Made by a program: the position numbers and the translations under genes
Shown here: positions 51,616 to 60,470 of the stretch, piece by piece
How positions within the stretch are numbered: the stretch's first letter is position 1
Layout of the letters: each line of letters opens with the position of its first letter
Assembly (NCBI GenBank): GCA_902491565.1
Contig: CABUIE010000001.1
Location: forward strand, 1 to 64,000
Length of the DNA: 64,000 nucleotides
Direction: 5' to 3'
From: an uncultured Collinsella sp.
GTDB lineage: Bacteria; Actinomycetota; Coriobacteriia; Coriobacteriales; Coriobacteriaceae
Notes under the pieces: model-generated
Databases searched by the model: none
What the model saw: the letters and a program-made list of their open reading frames with translations, nothing else
Told to the model about the DNA's origin: nothing

Positions 51616-52425
51616 ATGTCGTTTCTAACCTCGATGTTCAAGACCGAAAAGCCGGTTATCGGAATGCTGCACCTGCGTCCTCTGCCGGGCGATCCACTGT
51701 ATTACCCGGGCGGAAGCGTGTCGCAGGTCGTGGAAGCCGCCAAGCGCGATCTCGAGGCGTTGCAGCAGGGCGGTGTCGATGGCATTTTGATTACCAATGA
51801 GCTCTCGATGCCCTATGAGCAGCACGTTTCTCCCTCAACTCTTGCATCGATGGGCTATGTAATCGGGGCTCTGTCCCATGATCTGTCGACTCCTTGGGGA
51901 GCTGAGGCTATTTACGATGGTGATGCCACAATCGAGCTGTGCGCTGCCGTCGACGCGCAGTTCACGCGCTGCAATTTTTGCGGTGCCTGGGCCGGTGATC
52001 TTGGGCTGATTAACCGAGATTTCGCTCACACCATGCGTCGCAAGGCGGCGCTGCGCCTGGACGATCTCAAGCTTTTTCACTTCATCACGAGCGAGGGGGA
52101 GGTTTATCTCAACGACCGCACGACTGCGGACATTGCCGATTCACTTCTCTTTAATTGCCTTCCGGATGCGATGGTCATCGGCGGTTCGGCTGCCGGTCGT
52201 GGCGCTTCGGGCGAGCTTGCCGATGAAGTCCGCGAGCGTGTTGGCGAAGTACCCGTGGTATGTGGCACCGGTTGTCGCGAAAATACCGTGGCTGACGTAT
52301 TTGCTCACTACGATGGCGCGTTTGTCGGCACCTGCTTAAAGCGCGACGGAAAGCTGGATGCCCCGGTTGATGTTGAGCGGGTAGCTCGTTTTATGGCTGC
52401 CGCTCGTACGGCGCGAGGGGAGTAG
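51616..52425 (+). CDS. BtpA/SgcQ-family TIM-barrel protein
   Basis: 269 residues. The N-terminal VIGMLHLRPLPGDPLY and the C-terminal AMVIGGSAAG, VVCGTGCRENTV and GTCLKRDGKLDAPVD fit BtpA/SgcQ. Members accompany carbohydrate operons such as E. coli sgc; no reaction is established. Start at ATG 51616 behind AAGGAGC; ATG 51601 has no ribosome site. Confidence 0.85.
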   Translation: MSFLTSMFKTEKPVIGMLHLRPLPGDPLYYPGGSVSQVVEAAKRDLEALQQGGVDGILITNELSMPYEQHVSPSTLASMGYVIGALSHDLSTPWGAEAIYDGDATIELCAAVDAQFTRCNFCGAWAGDLGLINRDFAHTMRRKAALRLDDLKLFHFITSEGEVYLNDRTTADIADSLLFNCLPDAMVIGGSAAGRGASGELADEVRERVGEVPVVCGTGCRENTVADVFAHYDGAFVGTCLKRDGKLDAPVDVERVARFMAAARTARGE

Positions 52426-52431
52426 GCACCT

Positions 52432-53949
52432 ATGGCGCTCTATCTGGGTATTGATATTGGGACAAGCGCCTCTAAAGGCGTTTTAATCGATGATCGATGC
52501 AACATCATTTGCCAGGCCTCTTGTGGACACGAGACGGAGAACCCGCGTGATGGATGGTACCAGCATGATGCGGAGGCAGTTTGGTGGGGCGATTTTTGCC
52601 GCTTGTCGCGCGAGCTGGTGGTGCGATCGGGGGTTAACGCGGCACAGATCGGATGCGTGGGCCTTTCCGCATTGGGTTGCGACTGCGTACCGGTCGACAC
52701 CGAGTGCAACGCGCTAGCGCCCGCGATTTTGTACGGAGTCGATGCACGTTCGAAGCCGCAGATCGACGAGCTTCTTTCCGAATATGGGTCAGATCGCGCA
52801 CGCGAGCTTTTCGGGCATGATCCCTGTTCGTCAGATATTGCTCCCAAGATCTTGTGGTTTAAGGAGAATATGCCCGAGGTGCACGAACGTGCCGCGAAGT
52901 TCCTGACGGCGTCATCGTTTCTGTGCGCGAAGTTGACGGGGCGTTTTACGGTGGACCGTTATTTGGCGGAGGATTTTCTTCCCCTATACGACCGCTTCAC
53001 TTGGAAGGTTGATGCTCGGGAATGTGCTCGTTTCTGCCGGCCTGACCAGATGGCGGAGGTAATGTCGGCTACCGATATTGCCGGGGTGATTACTCAGCGT
53101 GCGGCTGAGGCGACGGGGCTCGCGGCAGGGACACCTGTCTTAGTGGGAACGGGCGACTCTGGTGCCGAGGCCATTTCGACGGGTGTATTTCGTCCCGGCG
53201 ATATGATGGTTCAGTTGGGGAGTACGGCGTATTTCATCTATCTAGCTGATCATATGGTCGATGATGCCCGCCTGTGGCCAGGGACGTTTATCATTCCCGG
53301 AACTTACGGGATCTGCGCGGGGACCAATACGGCGGGTGCGCTCACATCGTGGCTGCGCCAAGAGCTGTATCGCGACGCCGTGGAGGCCGAGGGCCACGGT
53401 GGCCCCGATGCATATTCGGTTATGGCGCATGATGCCGCCGGTGTGGCGCCGGGTGCCGATGGGCTCCTGTGTCTGCCGTACTTTGCGGGGGAGCGCACTC
53501 CGCTCAACGATCCCGAGGCGCGTGGCGTCTTCTTTGGCCTGACCGGAAGGCATACGCGAGCCCATATGGTTCGTGCCGCCTTGGAAGGCGTCGCGTATAC
53601 CGTTGCATCCCATGTCGACATTATCGAGCGAGAACATGGACTGCCAATTGGGCGCATTATGCTTGTCGGAGGTGGAACCAAGAATCCAGTTTGGATGCAG
53701 GCTATCGCCGACGTATGTGGGCGCGAGGTCTCGGTTGCCAAGGTTACGGTGGGCGCATGCTTCGGTGATGCCATCATGGCAGCTCTCGCAGGTGGCGCCT
53801 ATGCATCATGGGATGAGCTCGCCCAAGTCCTTGGCGTTGCGCAAACAATCGTGCCTGATATGACTGCCCACGAGTTATATGCGTCGCGCCGTCATATCTT
53901 TGACGAATTGTATGCACGCAACCGTGATCTCATGCACGAATTGGTGTAA
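52432..53949 (+). CDS. FGGY-family carbohydrate kinase
   Basis: This 505-residue sugar kinase (xylulokinase-like) has the N-terminal phosphate loop LGIDIGTSASKGVLID, a central GTGDSGAEAISTGVFRPGD and C-terminal LVGGGTKNPVWMQAIADV. It phosphorylates a sugar or polyol, possibly a product of the pathway's side branch. Last gene of the operon, 6 nt after the BtpA-like gene. Confidence 0.9.
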   Translation: MALYLGIDIGTSASKGVLIDDRCNIICQASCGHETENPRDGWYQHDAEAVWWGDFCRLSRELVVRSGVNAAQIGCVGLSALGCDCVPVDTECNALAPAILYGVDARSKPQIDELLSEYGSDRARELFGHDPCSSDIAPKILWFKENMPEVHERAAKFLTASSFLCAKLTGRFTVDRYLAEDFLPLYDRFTWKVDARECARFCRPDQMAEVMSATDIAGVITQRAAEATGLAAGTPVLVGTGDSGAEAISTGVFRPGDMMVQLGSTAYFIYLADHMVDDARLWPGTFIIPGTYGICAGTNTAGALTSWLRQELYRDAVEAEGHGGPDAYSVMAHDAAGVAPGADGLLCLPYFAGERTPLNDPEARGVFFGLTGRHTRAHMVRAALEGVAYTVASHVDIIEREHGLPIGRIMLVGGGTKNPVWMQAIADVCGREVSVAKVTVGACFGDAIMAALAGGAYASWDELAQVLGVAQTIVPDMTAHELYASRRHIFDELYARNRDLMHELV

Positions 53950-54030
53950 TGCTGCCGAATTGTACTGTCTTCCAAAATAGGGACTGCGTTGTGCGATTTG
54001 CATGCCCCTTGGCATTTTTGCCCACAGGGG

Positions 54031-54813
54031 TTAGCGAAGGTCAAAAACAGAGTGCGCATTTGCTAAAACTGCCGACTCGATGCGCTTTGCGTCACAGTTT
54101 TTGAGTGAGACGATGCGCATCGAGGTCCTTGCGAGCGATCTGATGAGCGACTGCGCGCTTGTTTCTGTGTTTGGTTCGGCTGGCGCATCGGTCTCGAGCA
54201 GTAGACGGTCGAGTGGAATCTGCCGGGCATATTCGCGACCGCGCTTGGTGGCGAGCATACGCTCGTTCACGGAAAAATAGCAGTTTGCGTTTCGCGCGCG
54301 GGCGAGTTCGTTCGAAGTGCCGCTAAACCAGTGGAAGATGATAGCGGGGGAGTCGGGGTTTGGGATGAGTAGTCCATGCGATTCGAGGACGTCCAGTACG
54401 GCTCCTGCCGAACGAACGGCGTGAATTGATATCACGCGCCCGGTAAGAGGATGCTGCACGAGCGTATCGCAGAGCCGGTCAAATGCCTGTATTTGTAGCG
54501 GCTCACTTCCGGCAAAGCGTGCGGAAAAGTCGAGTCCCACCTCGCCGATGTAGCACTCTTGGGCAGCAACTTCGCAAAGCAGATCGACTTCGGCAGGACC
54601 GCAGCGGCCGTCGGCGAGCCACCAGGGGTGGAGCCCAACGCCAGCGATGATGCCTGGTAGGCGACGGGCGCGCTCGTTTGCGGCCGAAAAGTCGCGTGGG
54701 TCGACCCCGCAGTCAAAGAGCCCCAGACCCAACGCCGCCGACTCACTGGCTGCAGCATCGGGGCCGAGCATCAAATCAAGATGACAATGCGTGTCAAAGA
54801 ATTGCGGTTCCAT
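54031..54813 (-). CDS. TatD-family metal-dependent hydrolase
   Basis: This 260-residue TIM barrel has TatD metal ligands: FDTHCHLD, IGEVGLDF, ISIHAVRS, IIFHWFSG and LLETDAPA. Family members are DNases or exonucleases acting in DNA repair and turnover. Downstream of a TcdA gene on the same strand. Confidence 0.9.
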   Translation of the reverse strand: MEPQFFDTHCHLDLMLGPDAAASESAALGLGLFDCGVDPRDFSAANERARRLPGIIAGVGLHPWWLADGRCGPAEVDLLCEVAAQECYIGEVGLDFSARFAGSEPLQIQAFDRLCDTLVQHPLTGRVISIHAVRSAGAVLDVLESHGLLIPNPDSPAIIFHWFSGTSNELARARNANCYFSVNERMLATKRGREYARQIPLDRLLLETDAPAEPNTETSAQSLIRSLARTSMRIVSLKNCDAKRIESAVLANAHSVFDLR

Positions 54814-54827
54814 CGCAGGACATCCTG

Positions 54828-55622
54828 CTAGTCCAGGCGTTGGCCGTCGGCGCGTACGCGCTCGGTGCCGCGCCCGCTGATCTGACGGATAACCTCGCCG
54901 GCGATCATCTGGCCCATGATGGGCGGCATAAAGCTGGCGGTTCCCAGCTCGGTGCGCTCGTGGATGTTGGAAGGGTCGCGGGGCTGTGTCTTAACCGATT
55001 CCTCGCAGCTAAACAGTACGTGCAGGCTCTTGATGCCGCGCTTCTTGCATTCTTTGCGCATAATGCGGCTCATGGGGTCACGTACCGTATCGAAGATGTC
55101 GGCAAAGCGGAGGCACTCGGGATGGAGCTTGTTGGCCCCGCCCATGGAGCTAACCAAACGAATGTCGTGGTCCTGAGCATATTTGGCAATGGTGAGCTTG
55201 GCCGAGATGGTGTCGATGGCGTCGACGACGTAGTCGAGCTTGCCGTCCGTCTGCTCCAAAACGCTCGCGAAGAACTCGTCGATGTTGTCGCTCAGCAGGT
55301 ATTCGGTGCGTTTGATAACGGTGGCGGCGGGATTAATGTCGTGGATCATGGCTTCCATAACATCGACCTTGCGCTTGCCGATGGTGCTGTGAAAGGCGAT
55401 AGCCTGGCGATTGATATTGCTGGGCGCGACGATGTCCTTGTCCAGAATGACGAAATGACCAATGCCGCCGCGGGCGAGCGCCTCGCAGCAATTGGACCCC
55501 ACACCTCCGCAGCCGAGCATCAGCACCGTAGCATCGGCGAGCTTATCGAGTGCCTCGCGGCCCATGATGATCTCGAGCTTGGTGTCGCGTGTCTCGACGA
55601 GAGCGGCAGCGGTTTCGGTCAT
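54828..55622 (-). CDS. tcdA: tRNA threonylcarbamoyladenosine dehydratase (TcdA/CsdL)
   Basis: This 264-residue ThiF/HesA-type E1-like enzyme has LMLGCGGVGSNCCEALARGGIGHFVILDKDIVAPSNINRQ, which binds ATP, and NASIDTISAKL-type downstream residues. It cyclises t6A in tRNA to ct6A. Start at ATG 55622 (GGAGGATGTCT spacing); the ATG at 55628 has no gap to the ribosome site. 14 nt precede the TatD gene. Confidence 0.87.
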   Translation of the reverse strand: MTETAAALVETRDTKLEIIMGREALDKLADATVLMLGCGGVGSNCCEALARGGIGHFVILDKDIVAPSNINRQAIAFHSTIGKRKVDVMEAMIHDINPAATVIKRTEYLLSDNIDEFFASVLEQTDGKLDYVVDAIDTISAKLTIAKYAQDHDIRLVSSMGGANKLHPECLRFADIFDTVRDPMSRIMRKECKKRGIKSLHVLFSCEESVKTQPRDPSNIHERTELGTASFMPPIMGQMIAGEVIRQISGRGTERVRADGQRLD

Positions 55623-55728
55623 AGACATCCTCCGATGGGGAAGCGAATCGTGTTTTAGCTATCGTCATTATAGGTAATCGCCATAGGTTGCGATGGCGTT
55701 TACTTTGATGTGGTTTGAAGCATTGCGA

Positions 55729-55766
55729 TTAGATAATTAGACAAACATCTAAATATCGAGTATAGT
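55729..55766 (+). promoter_or_regulatory. Promoter and operator of the sdpR-sdpI-like pair
   Basis: The -35 TTAGAC (55737-55742) and -10 TATAGT (55761-55766) are 18 bp apart. An inverted repeat TTAGAT (55729-55734) / ATCTAA (55747-55752) overlaps the -35, fitting autorepression by the ArsR-type protein. Confidence 0.6.
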
Positions 55767-55800
55767 GTGCGCGTCATGAGAGATGATGAGAGGAGGTCTT

Positions 55801-56079
55801 ATGCCGGGAGAGGGTTTTAAGGCGCTGGCCGATCCTACACGGCGTCACATTTTGGAACTGCTGCGCGAGGGCAATTGCACGGCCGGGGAGCTTGCCGAGC
55901 ATTTTGACATCAGCAAGCCGTCATTGAGCCATCACTTGGCGACGCTCAAAAACGCCGGGTTGGTGACCGACGAGCGCCATGGCCAAAACATCGTATACAG
56001 CTTAAACACCACCGTCATGCAGGACTTGATCGGTTGGTTTATGGGCTTTACAAACACGGAAGGTGATAAGGATGAATAA
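55801..56079 (+). CDS. ArsR-family repressor (SdpR-like)
   Basis: 92 residues, one winged helix: ALADPTRRHILELLREG, SKPSLSHHLATLKNAGLV. It has no Cys metal site, as in SdpR. The stop overlaps the start of the membrane protein gene by 8 nt. In B. subtilis, SdpR and the membrane protein SdpI form a ligand-sensing pair. Start at ATG 55801 behind AGGAGG. Confidence 0.88.
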   Translation: MPGEGFKALADPTRRHILELLREGNCTAGELAEHFDISKPSLSHHLATLKNAGLVTDERHGQNIVYSLNTTVMQDLIGWFMGFTNTEGDKDE

Positions 56080-56776
56080 CGAAAACAAGGGCATTCACGC
56101 CACGGGGGTATCGCGGCGTGTGTGGATTGCGCTGATCGCTCTGTGCGTCGCCAATGTCGTAGTGCACCTCATAGTGATGCCGAGCTTGCCTGCGCAGATT
56201 CCCACGCACTGGGGAGCGAACGGCGCCGTCGACGGTTGGGGCCCTAGCTGGATGGCCTCCGCGCTCGGCGTGCTGCCTCTGGCACTTCTTGCAATGTTCC
56301 GCGTGGTGCCGCACATCGATCCCAAAGGTGAGGCATATCGAACCTCGGGCAAGTTCTATCAGGGCTTCGTAATCGCCTTTACCTTGTTCATGTGTGCCGT
56401 AAGCTGGCTGGGAGAGCTTACGGTCTGGGGCGTGGTGCCGGCGGTCGGTTCGGTCAACGTGCTGATTTCCGGTGCTATCGGTTTGCTGTTCATCGGCGTA
56501 GGCAACTACTTGCCGCGTGTGAAGCAGAACTATACGCTCGGTATCAAGACACCTTGGGCGCTTGCCGATCCCGAGAACTGGCGCCGTACGCAGCGTTTTG
56601 GCGGCGCCTGCTTTATGGTGCTGGGTATTGGCCTGATTGTGATGGGCGTGGCAGGCAGCGTGCTTTCGAGTGAAGTCGTCGCCGCGGTGATTGCGGTTCT
56701 GGCGTTTGGTTCGGTTGGAGCCGTCTACGTCTACTCGTATCTGTTGTGGCGCAAATCGCAGCGAGCCGCTCGTTAA
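56072..56776 (+). CDS. SdpI-family membrane protein
   Basis: This 234-residue protein has about six hydrophobic helices and the family DUF1648/SdpI pattern LPAQIPTHWGANGAVDGWG, followed by NYTLGIKTPWAL and WRRTQRFGG. In Bacillus SdpI gives immunity to the SdpC toxin and sequesters SdpR. No sdpABC toxin genes are near. Start at ATG 56072, overlapping the ArsR gene. Confidence 0.87.
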   Translation: MNNENKGIHATGVSRRVWIALIALCVANVVVHLIVMPSLPAQIPTHWGANGAVDGWGPSWMASALGVLPLALLAMFRVVPHIDPKGEAYRTSGKFYQGFVIAFTLFMCAVSWLGELTVWGVVPAVGSVNVLISGAIGLLFIGVGNYLPRVKQNYTLGIKTPWALADPENWRRTQRFGGACFMVLGIGLIVMGVAGSVLSSEVVAAVIAVLAFGSVGAVYVYSYLLWRKSQRAAR

Positions 56777-56841
56777 GGTTGCGGAAAACTAGCGTACGCA
56801 GTTCATAGTATGTTCCGGGGGACTTTTCCCAGGTAGTATTA

Positions 56842-56870
56842 GGGGCGTGGGCAACCATGCCCCTTTTTCG
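56842..56870 (+). terminator. Terminator of the sdpR-sdpI unit
   Basis: GGGGC-TGG pairs with CCA-GCCCC, followed by TTTTT. Confidence 0.7.
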
Positions 56871-56959
56871 TTAAGTTTCAGAGCTGGTTTCCTCATTTCG
56901 TTTCCACTAAAGCGAATCAAGAATAGGGAAACAGCAGGTAGAAAGGATAGAACAGACAT

Positions 56960-58639
56960 ATGGCGGAGTTTATCTACCAGATGTATCAGGCTCGCAAGGC
57001 CCATGGCGACAAGGTAATCCTTGACGACGTGACCCTGAGCTTCTACCCCGGTGCCAAGATCGGCGTCGTGGGCCCCAACGGTATGGGCAAGTCGACCCTG
57101 CTCAAGATCATGGCCGGTATCGAGGAGGTCTCCAACGGCGATGCCAGGCTCACCCCCGGCTACACCGTGGGCATCCTGCAGCAGGAGCCGCCGCTCGACG
57201 ATGACAAGACCGTCATCGAGAACGTGCGCATGGCGTTTGGCGACATGATCGCCAAGGTCGATCGCTTCAACAAGATCGGCGAGGAGATGTGCGACCCGGA
57301 CTGCGACATGGACGCCCTCATGGCCGAGATGGGCAAGCTCCAGGACGAGATCGATGCCGCCGACGGCTGGGATATCGATTCCAAGCTCGGCCAGGCCATG
57401 GACGCCCTGCAGCTGCCCGATTCCGACATGCCGGTCAACGTGCTTTCCGGCGGCGAGCGCCGTCGTGTTGCCCTGTGCAAGCTGCTGCTCGAGGCTCCCG
57501 ACCTGCTGCTGCTCGACGAGCCCACGAACCACCTGGACGCCGAGTCGATCCTGTGGCTCGAGCACTTCCTGCATAACTATCAGGGCGCGGTGCTTGCCGT
57601 CACACACGATCGCTACTTCCTGGATAACGTTGCCGAGTGGATCTGCGAGGTCGACCGCGGTCACCTTTATCCCTACAAGGGCAACTACTCCACGTATCTG
57701 GAGACCAAGGCCGCGCGTATCGAGGCGCAGGGCAACCGTGACGCCAAGCTCGCCAAGCGCATGGAGGCCGAGCTCGAGTGGGTACGCAGTTCACCCAAGG
57801 CTCGCCAGGCCAAGAACAAGGCTCGTCTGGCTCGCTACGAGGAGATGGAGGCCGAGGCCCGCGCAAGCCAGAAGCTCGACTGGACCGATATCCGCATCCC
57901 TGTGGGCCCGCGTCTGGGCAACAAGGTGCTCGAGGCCCATCACCTGCACAAGGAGTTCGACGGTCGCGTGCTCATCGATGACCTTTCGTTCACCCTGCCG
58001 CGCAACGGCATCGTGGGCGTGATCGGCCCCAACGGTGTCGGTAAGACCACGCTGTTCAAGACGATTGTGGGTCTGGAGCCGCTGACTTCGGGCGAGCTCG
58101 AGGTGGGCGAGACCGTCAAGATTAGCTACGTTGATCAGAACCGCTCCGGCATCGACCCCGACAAGAACCTGTGGGAGGTCGTCTCGGACGGCCTGGACCA
58201 CATGATGGTCGGCGAGACCGAGGTCCCGAGCCGCGCCTATGTGGCGAGCTTTGGCTTTAAGGGCCAGGACCAGCAGAAGCGCGCTGGCGTACTCTCCGGT
58301 GGCGAGCGCAACCGTCTGAACCTGGCACTCACGCTCAAGCAGGGCGGCAACCTGCTGCTCCTCGACGAGCCCACGAACGACCTCGACGTCGAGACGCTGT
58401 CCTCGCTCGAGGCGGCGCTGCTCGAGTTCCCGGGCTGCTCGGTGGTCATTAGCCACGACCGTATGTTCCTGGACCGCGTCGCCACGCACATTCTGGCGTG
58501 GGAGGGCACCGACGAGAATCCGGGCAACTGGTATTGGTTCGAGGGTAATTTCGAGGCCTATCAGGCCAACCGCATCGAGCGCCTGGGCGAGGACGCGGCC
58601 CAGCCGCATCGTATTCACCGTAAGCTGACGCGCGACTAG
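56960..58639 (+). CDS. ettA: ABC-F translation factor EttA
   Basis: This 559-residue soluble protein has two ABC ATPase domains (GPNGMGKST, LSGGERRRVALC; GPNGVGKTT, LSGGERNRLNLA). The linker has PtIM-like features and an arm, and the C terminus is short. EttA-type factors bind the ribosomal E site and gate elongation by ATP level. Length and the N-terminal AEFIYQMYQARKAHGDKVILDDV fit EttA and not a resistance ABC-F. Start at ATG 56960 behind AAAGGA. Confidence 0.93.
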   Translation: MAEFIYQMYQARKAHGDKVILDDVTLSFYPGAKIGVVGPNGMGKSTLLKIMAGIEEVSNGDARLTPGYTVGILQQEPPLDDDKTVIENVRMAFGDMIAKVDRFNKIGEEMCDPDCDMDALMAEMGKLQDEIDAADGWDIDSKLGQAMDALQLPDSDMPVNVLSGGERRRVALCKLLLEAPDLLLLDEPTNHLDAESILWLEHFLHNYQGAVLAVTHDRYFLDNVAEWICEVDRGHLYPYKGNYSTYLETKAARIEAQGNRDAKLAKRMEAELEWVRSSPKARQAKNKARLARYEEMEAEARASQKLDWTDIRIPVGPRLGNKVLEAHHLHKEFDGRVLIDDLSFTLPRNGIVGVIGPNGVGKTTLFKTIVGLEPLTSGELEVGETVKISYVDQNRSGIDPDKNLWEVVSDGLDHMMVGETEVPSRAYVASFGFKGQDQQKRAGVLSGGERNRLNLALTLKQGGNLLLLDEPTNDLDVETLSSLEAALLEFPGCSVVISHDRMFLDRVATHILAWEGTDENPGNWYWFEGNFEAYQANRIERLGEDAAQPHRIHRKLTRD

Positions 58640-58649
58640 TAGCAAGTAG

Positions 58650-58675
58650 AAAGGCCGCCACCAAGGGCGGCCTTT
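58650..58675 (+). terminator. Terminator of ettA
   Basis: A 10-bp stem AAAGGCCGCC/GGCGGCCTTT with a C after the third T and then TTGT. Confidence 0.82.
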
Positions 58676-58851
58676 CTTGTAGCAATTGCACTGCAGCTAT
58701 GCCCTGGCTGCTGGTTTGATTCATAATCAAAGTTATCTCTTTGGGATTAAAGCCCGTTTTTGCTATGAGCGATTTTCTAATTCCGTTTAAAACGTAAAGA
58801 CGCATTGGGTTGCAAGGACATAAGCAAATCGAATTGAAATATAACCAGTGC

Positions 58852-58863
58852 TGTAACGTTACA
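58852..58863. promoter_or_regulatory. Perfect palindrome TGTAACGTTACA before the protease gene
   Basis: The 12-bp palindrome lies about 57 bp before the start codon and just upstream of a TATAGA -10-like box (58873). It may be an operator. Confidence 0.4.
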
Positions 58864-58919
58864 AAAAAGATTATAGAATAGGAGTACCTTATAAGTCGCT
58901 TCTCTAGAAAGAAGAACAT

Positions 58920-60047
58920 ATGCTTTCGCGTCGTCGTTTTCTGCAACTTGTCGCGTCTTCAATTGTCGCCTTAGCCGCACGTCCGAAAGAGGTTTTTGCT
59001 TCGACGGGCAATATTGATGGTGAGCAGATACAATTTACTTCTGAAATTGCGCAAGAGCTTGCCGATAAATATATAAAGGGACTCCTCGGCTATTCGTATA
59101 CGCCTTCTGACCCTATTCCTTTTGTAGATGTTGATGGGTCCCCGCTTGGTTACATTGTTCCGGTTGTGACATCCAATAGAGCCGCGGGCTATTTGGTTTT
59201 AGATGCTTCAGATGATGAAATACTTACGGGATATCGTTTTGGAGACGGCTTAGTCAGCCCTATGGATCGGGGAGGAGATCTTGGTGTCGAGTCTTATTCT
59301 TTCAATAACCCAGTCGTAATGATCAATCCATTCGAATTCGGCGTGCAATCTTTGGACGGTTCAATAACAACAAATTGCGGAAGAACAATCCCGGCTGTTT
59401 CCATAGAAGGACGGCCTGTCGTTTTATCGAATAAACCTTCAAGCTGGAACGATGTTGTAATTTACGCAACTCAAATGCAGGATTACACAGTATCTGGATT
59501 TCGTTCCATTTCTCAGTTTATGTCATATGATGAAAGCGAGATTAAGAGGCTTACCGCCCACTATGCTTGTATGGTGACAGCTTTTTCGAACGTTGCGGAA
59601 CTGTATGGCATTGCCAATTTATATAGCGACCCTTCGCAATATATGCAGATATGGAGTTACACCAATACCCATGCTCTTTCCGATGAAGAACAGACTGTTC
59701 CCGGCGTTGTTTTGGGTGGAACGCCGATATCAACCTGTGCAACGGGGTTTACAAATTACTGCGCAAGCAGAGGAAGTACTCTTATCGCCCGCACTGTCTC
59801 CTCTCCGGCTATCGCGAGCATTCAAAATGAGATTAACTCTAATAGACCGAATGTTTTACATGCGAGTTTGTACAACGGATCAGCCCATTCTGTAACAGCG
59901 GAGGCTTACGCCACACTTACTGGTAAGAAAACTGGAGAGACAAGGCAGATGATTGGCATAGCGGACGGCTGGAATTCATCTTTATCCTTCCTGAAGTATG
60001 ATCAGAGCTATTATGCGTGGACTTATGGAACGACTTTTTCGAAGTAG
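58920..60047 (+). CDS. Tat-type exported C39-like cysteine peptidase
   Basis: 375 residues. The N terminus SRRRFLQLVASSIVALAA is a Tat-style twin-arginine signal. A propeptide-like segment (about 40-110) precedes a C39/C10-like papain fold with the catalytic Cys in HYACMVTAFSNVAELYG, the His in AHSVTAEAY and a following ADGW. The gene and its surroundings are visibly A+T-richer than the rest of the window, so it was probably acquired. Start at ATG 58920. It overlaps the lipoprotein gene. Confidence 0.75.
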   Translation: MLSRRRFLQLVASSIVALAARPKEVFASTGNIDGEQIQFTSEIAQELADKYIKGLLGYSYTPSDPIPFVDVDGSPLGYIVPVVTSNRAAGYLVLDASDDEILTGYRFGDGLVSPMDRGGDLGVESYSFNNPVVMINPFEFGVQSLDGSITTNCGRTIPAVSIEGRPVVLSNKPSSWNDVVIYATQMQDYTVSGFRSISQFMSYDESEIKRLTAHYACMVTAFSNVAELYGIANLYSDPSQYMQIWSYTNTHALSDEEQTVPGVVLGGTPISTCATGFTNYCASRGSTLIARTVSSPAIASIQNEINSNRPNVLHASLYNGSAHSVTAEAYATLTGKKTGETRQMIGIADGWNSSLSFLKYDQSYYAWTYGTTFSK

Positions 60048-60417
60048 GGCGATTCGTCTAGCCCTGTCTTTGGTGCTGATGGCTTCATTGGTGGGCTGTT
60101 CAACAAAGGAAGAGATATCGCGCGGAGGTTCCGGAGAAGTGACTGCGACAGACTCAGGTTCATTAGAAATAGCTGGCGGGCATGCCGATGTGATGTTACA
60201 AGGAAAAGGCGTGCTTAGGTCGGTTGATGCTGAAGACGCTGTCTGCTCAATAGAGGATTTAAAGACAGGTGAAACTGCACCGTACCGAGTCTCAGATAAT
60301 GCTGCGAATATGATTGAGTCGATACCGACTGGAGCGCAGGTTTCTTTTAGATACTTTGCTCCGCAACTTGAGGATGAGCTTGCTTCTCTGGTGTCTATAT
60401 GCACCGATGACAACTAA
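60025..60417 (+). CDS. Small lipoprotein
   Basis: About 130 residues with a lipoprotein signal and lipobox LVGC (LALSLVLMASLVGCST). The mature part is Ser/Glu/Gly-rich with one short beta-like domain. The coding start overlaps the protease gene in another frame (about 23 nt), so the two are translationally coupled. The exact start is uncertain; ATG 59998, 60013 and 60025 are in frame. Function unknown. Confidence 0.68.
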   Translation: MERLFRSRAIRLALSLVLMASLVGCSTKEEISRGGSGEVTATDSGSLEIAGGHADVMLQGKGVLRSVDAEDAVCSIEDLKTGETAPYRVSDNAANMIESIPTGAQVSFRYFAPQLEDELASLVSICTDDN

Positions 60418-60430
60418 AAGGCCTGAATTC

Positions 60431-60470
60431 AAAAGGCCTCGGATGGTCAATTGGCTATCCGAGGCCTTTT
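60431..60470. terminator. Bidirectional terminator
   Basis: A perfect 14-bp stem AAAAGGCCTCGGAT/ATCCGAGGCCTTTT flanked by A and T runs. It serves the lipoprotein gene on the plus strand and the convergent gene on the minus strand. Confidence 0.9.

Noticed and set aside
53950..54030. CCAAAATAGGGAC motif after the FGGY kinase as another palindromic element
   Set aside because: It shares a few bases with the loops of elements A and B but has no matching arm.
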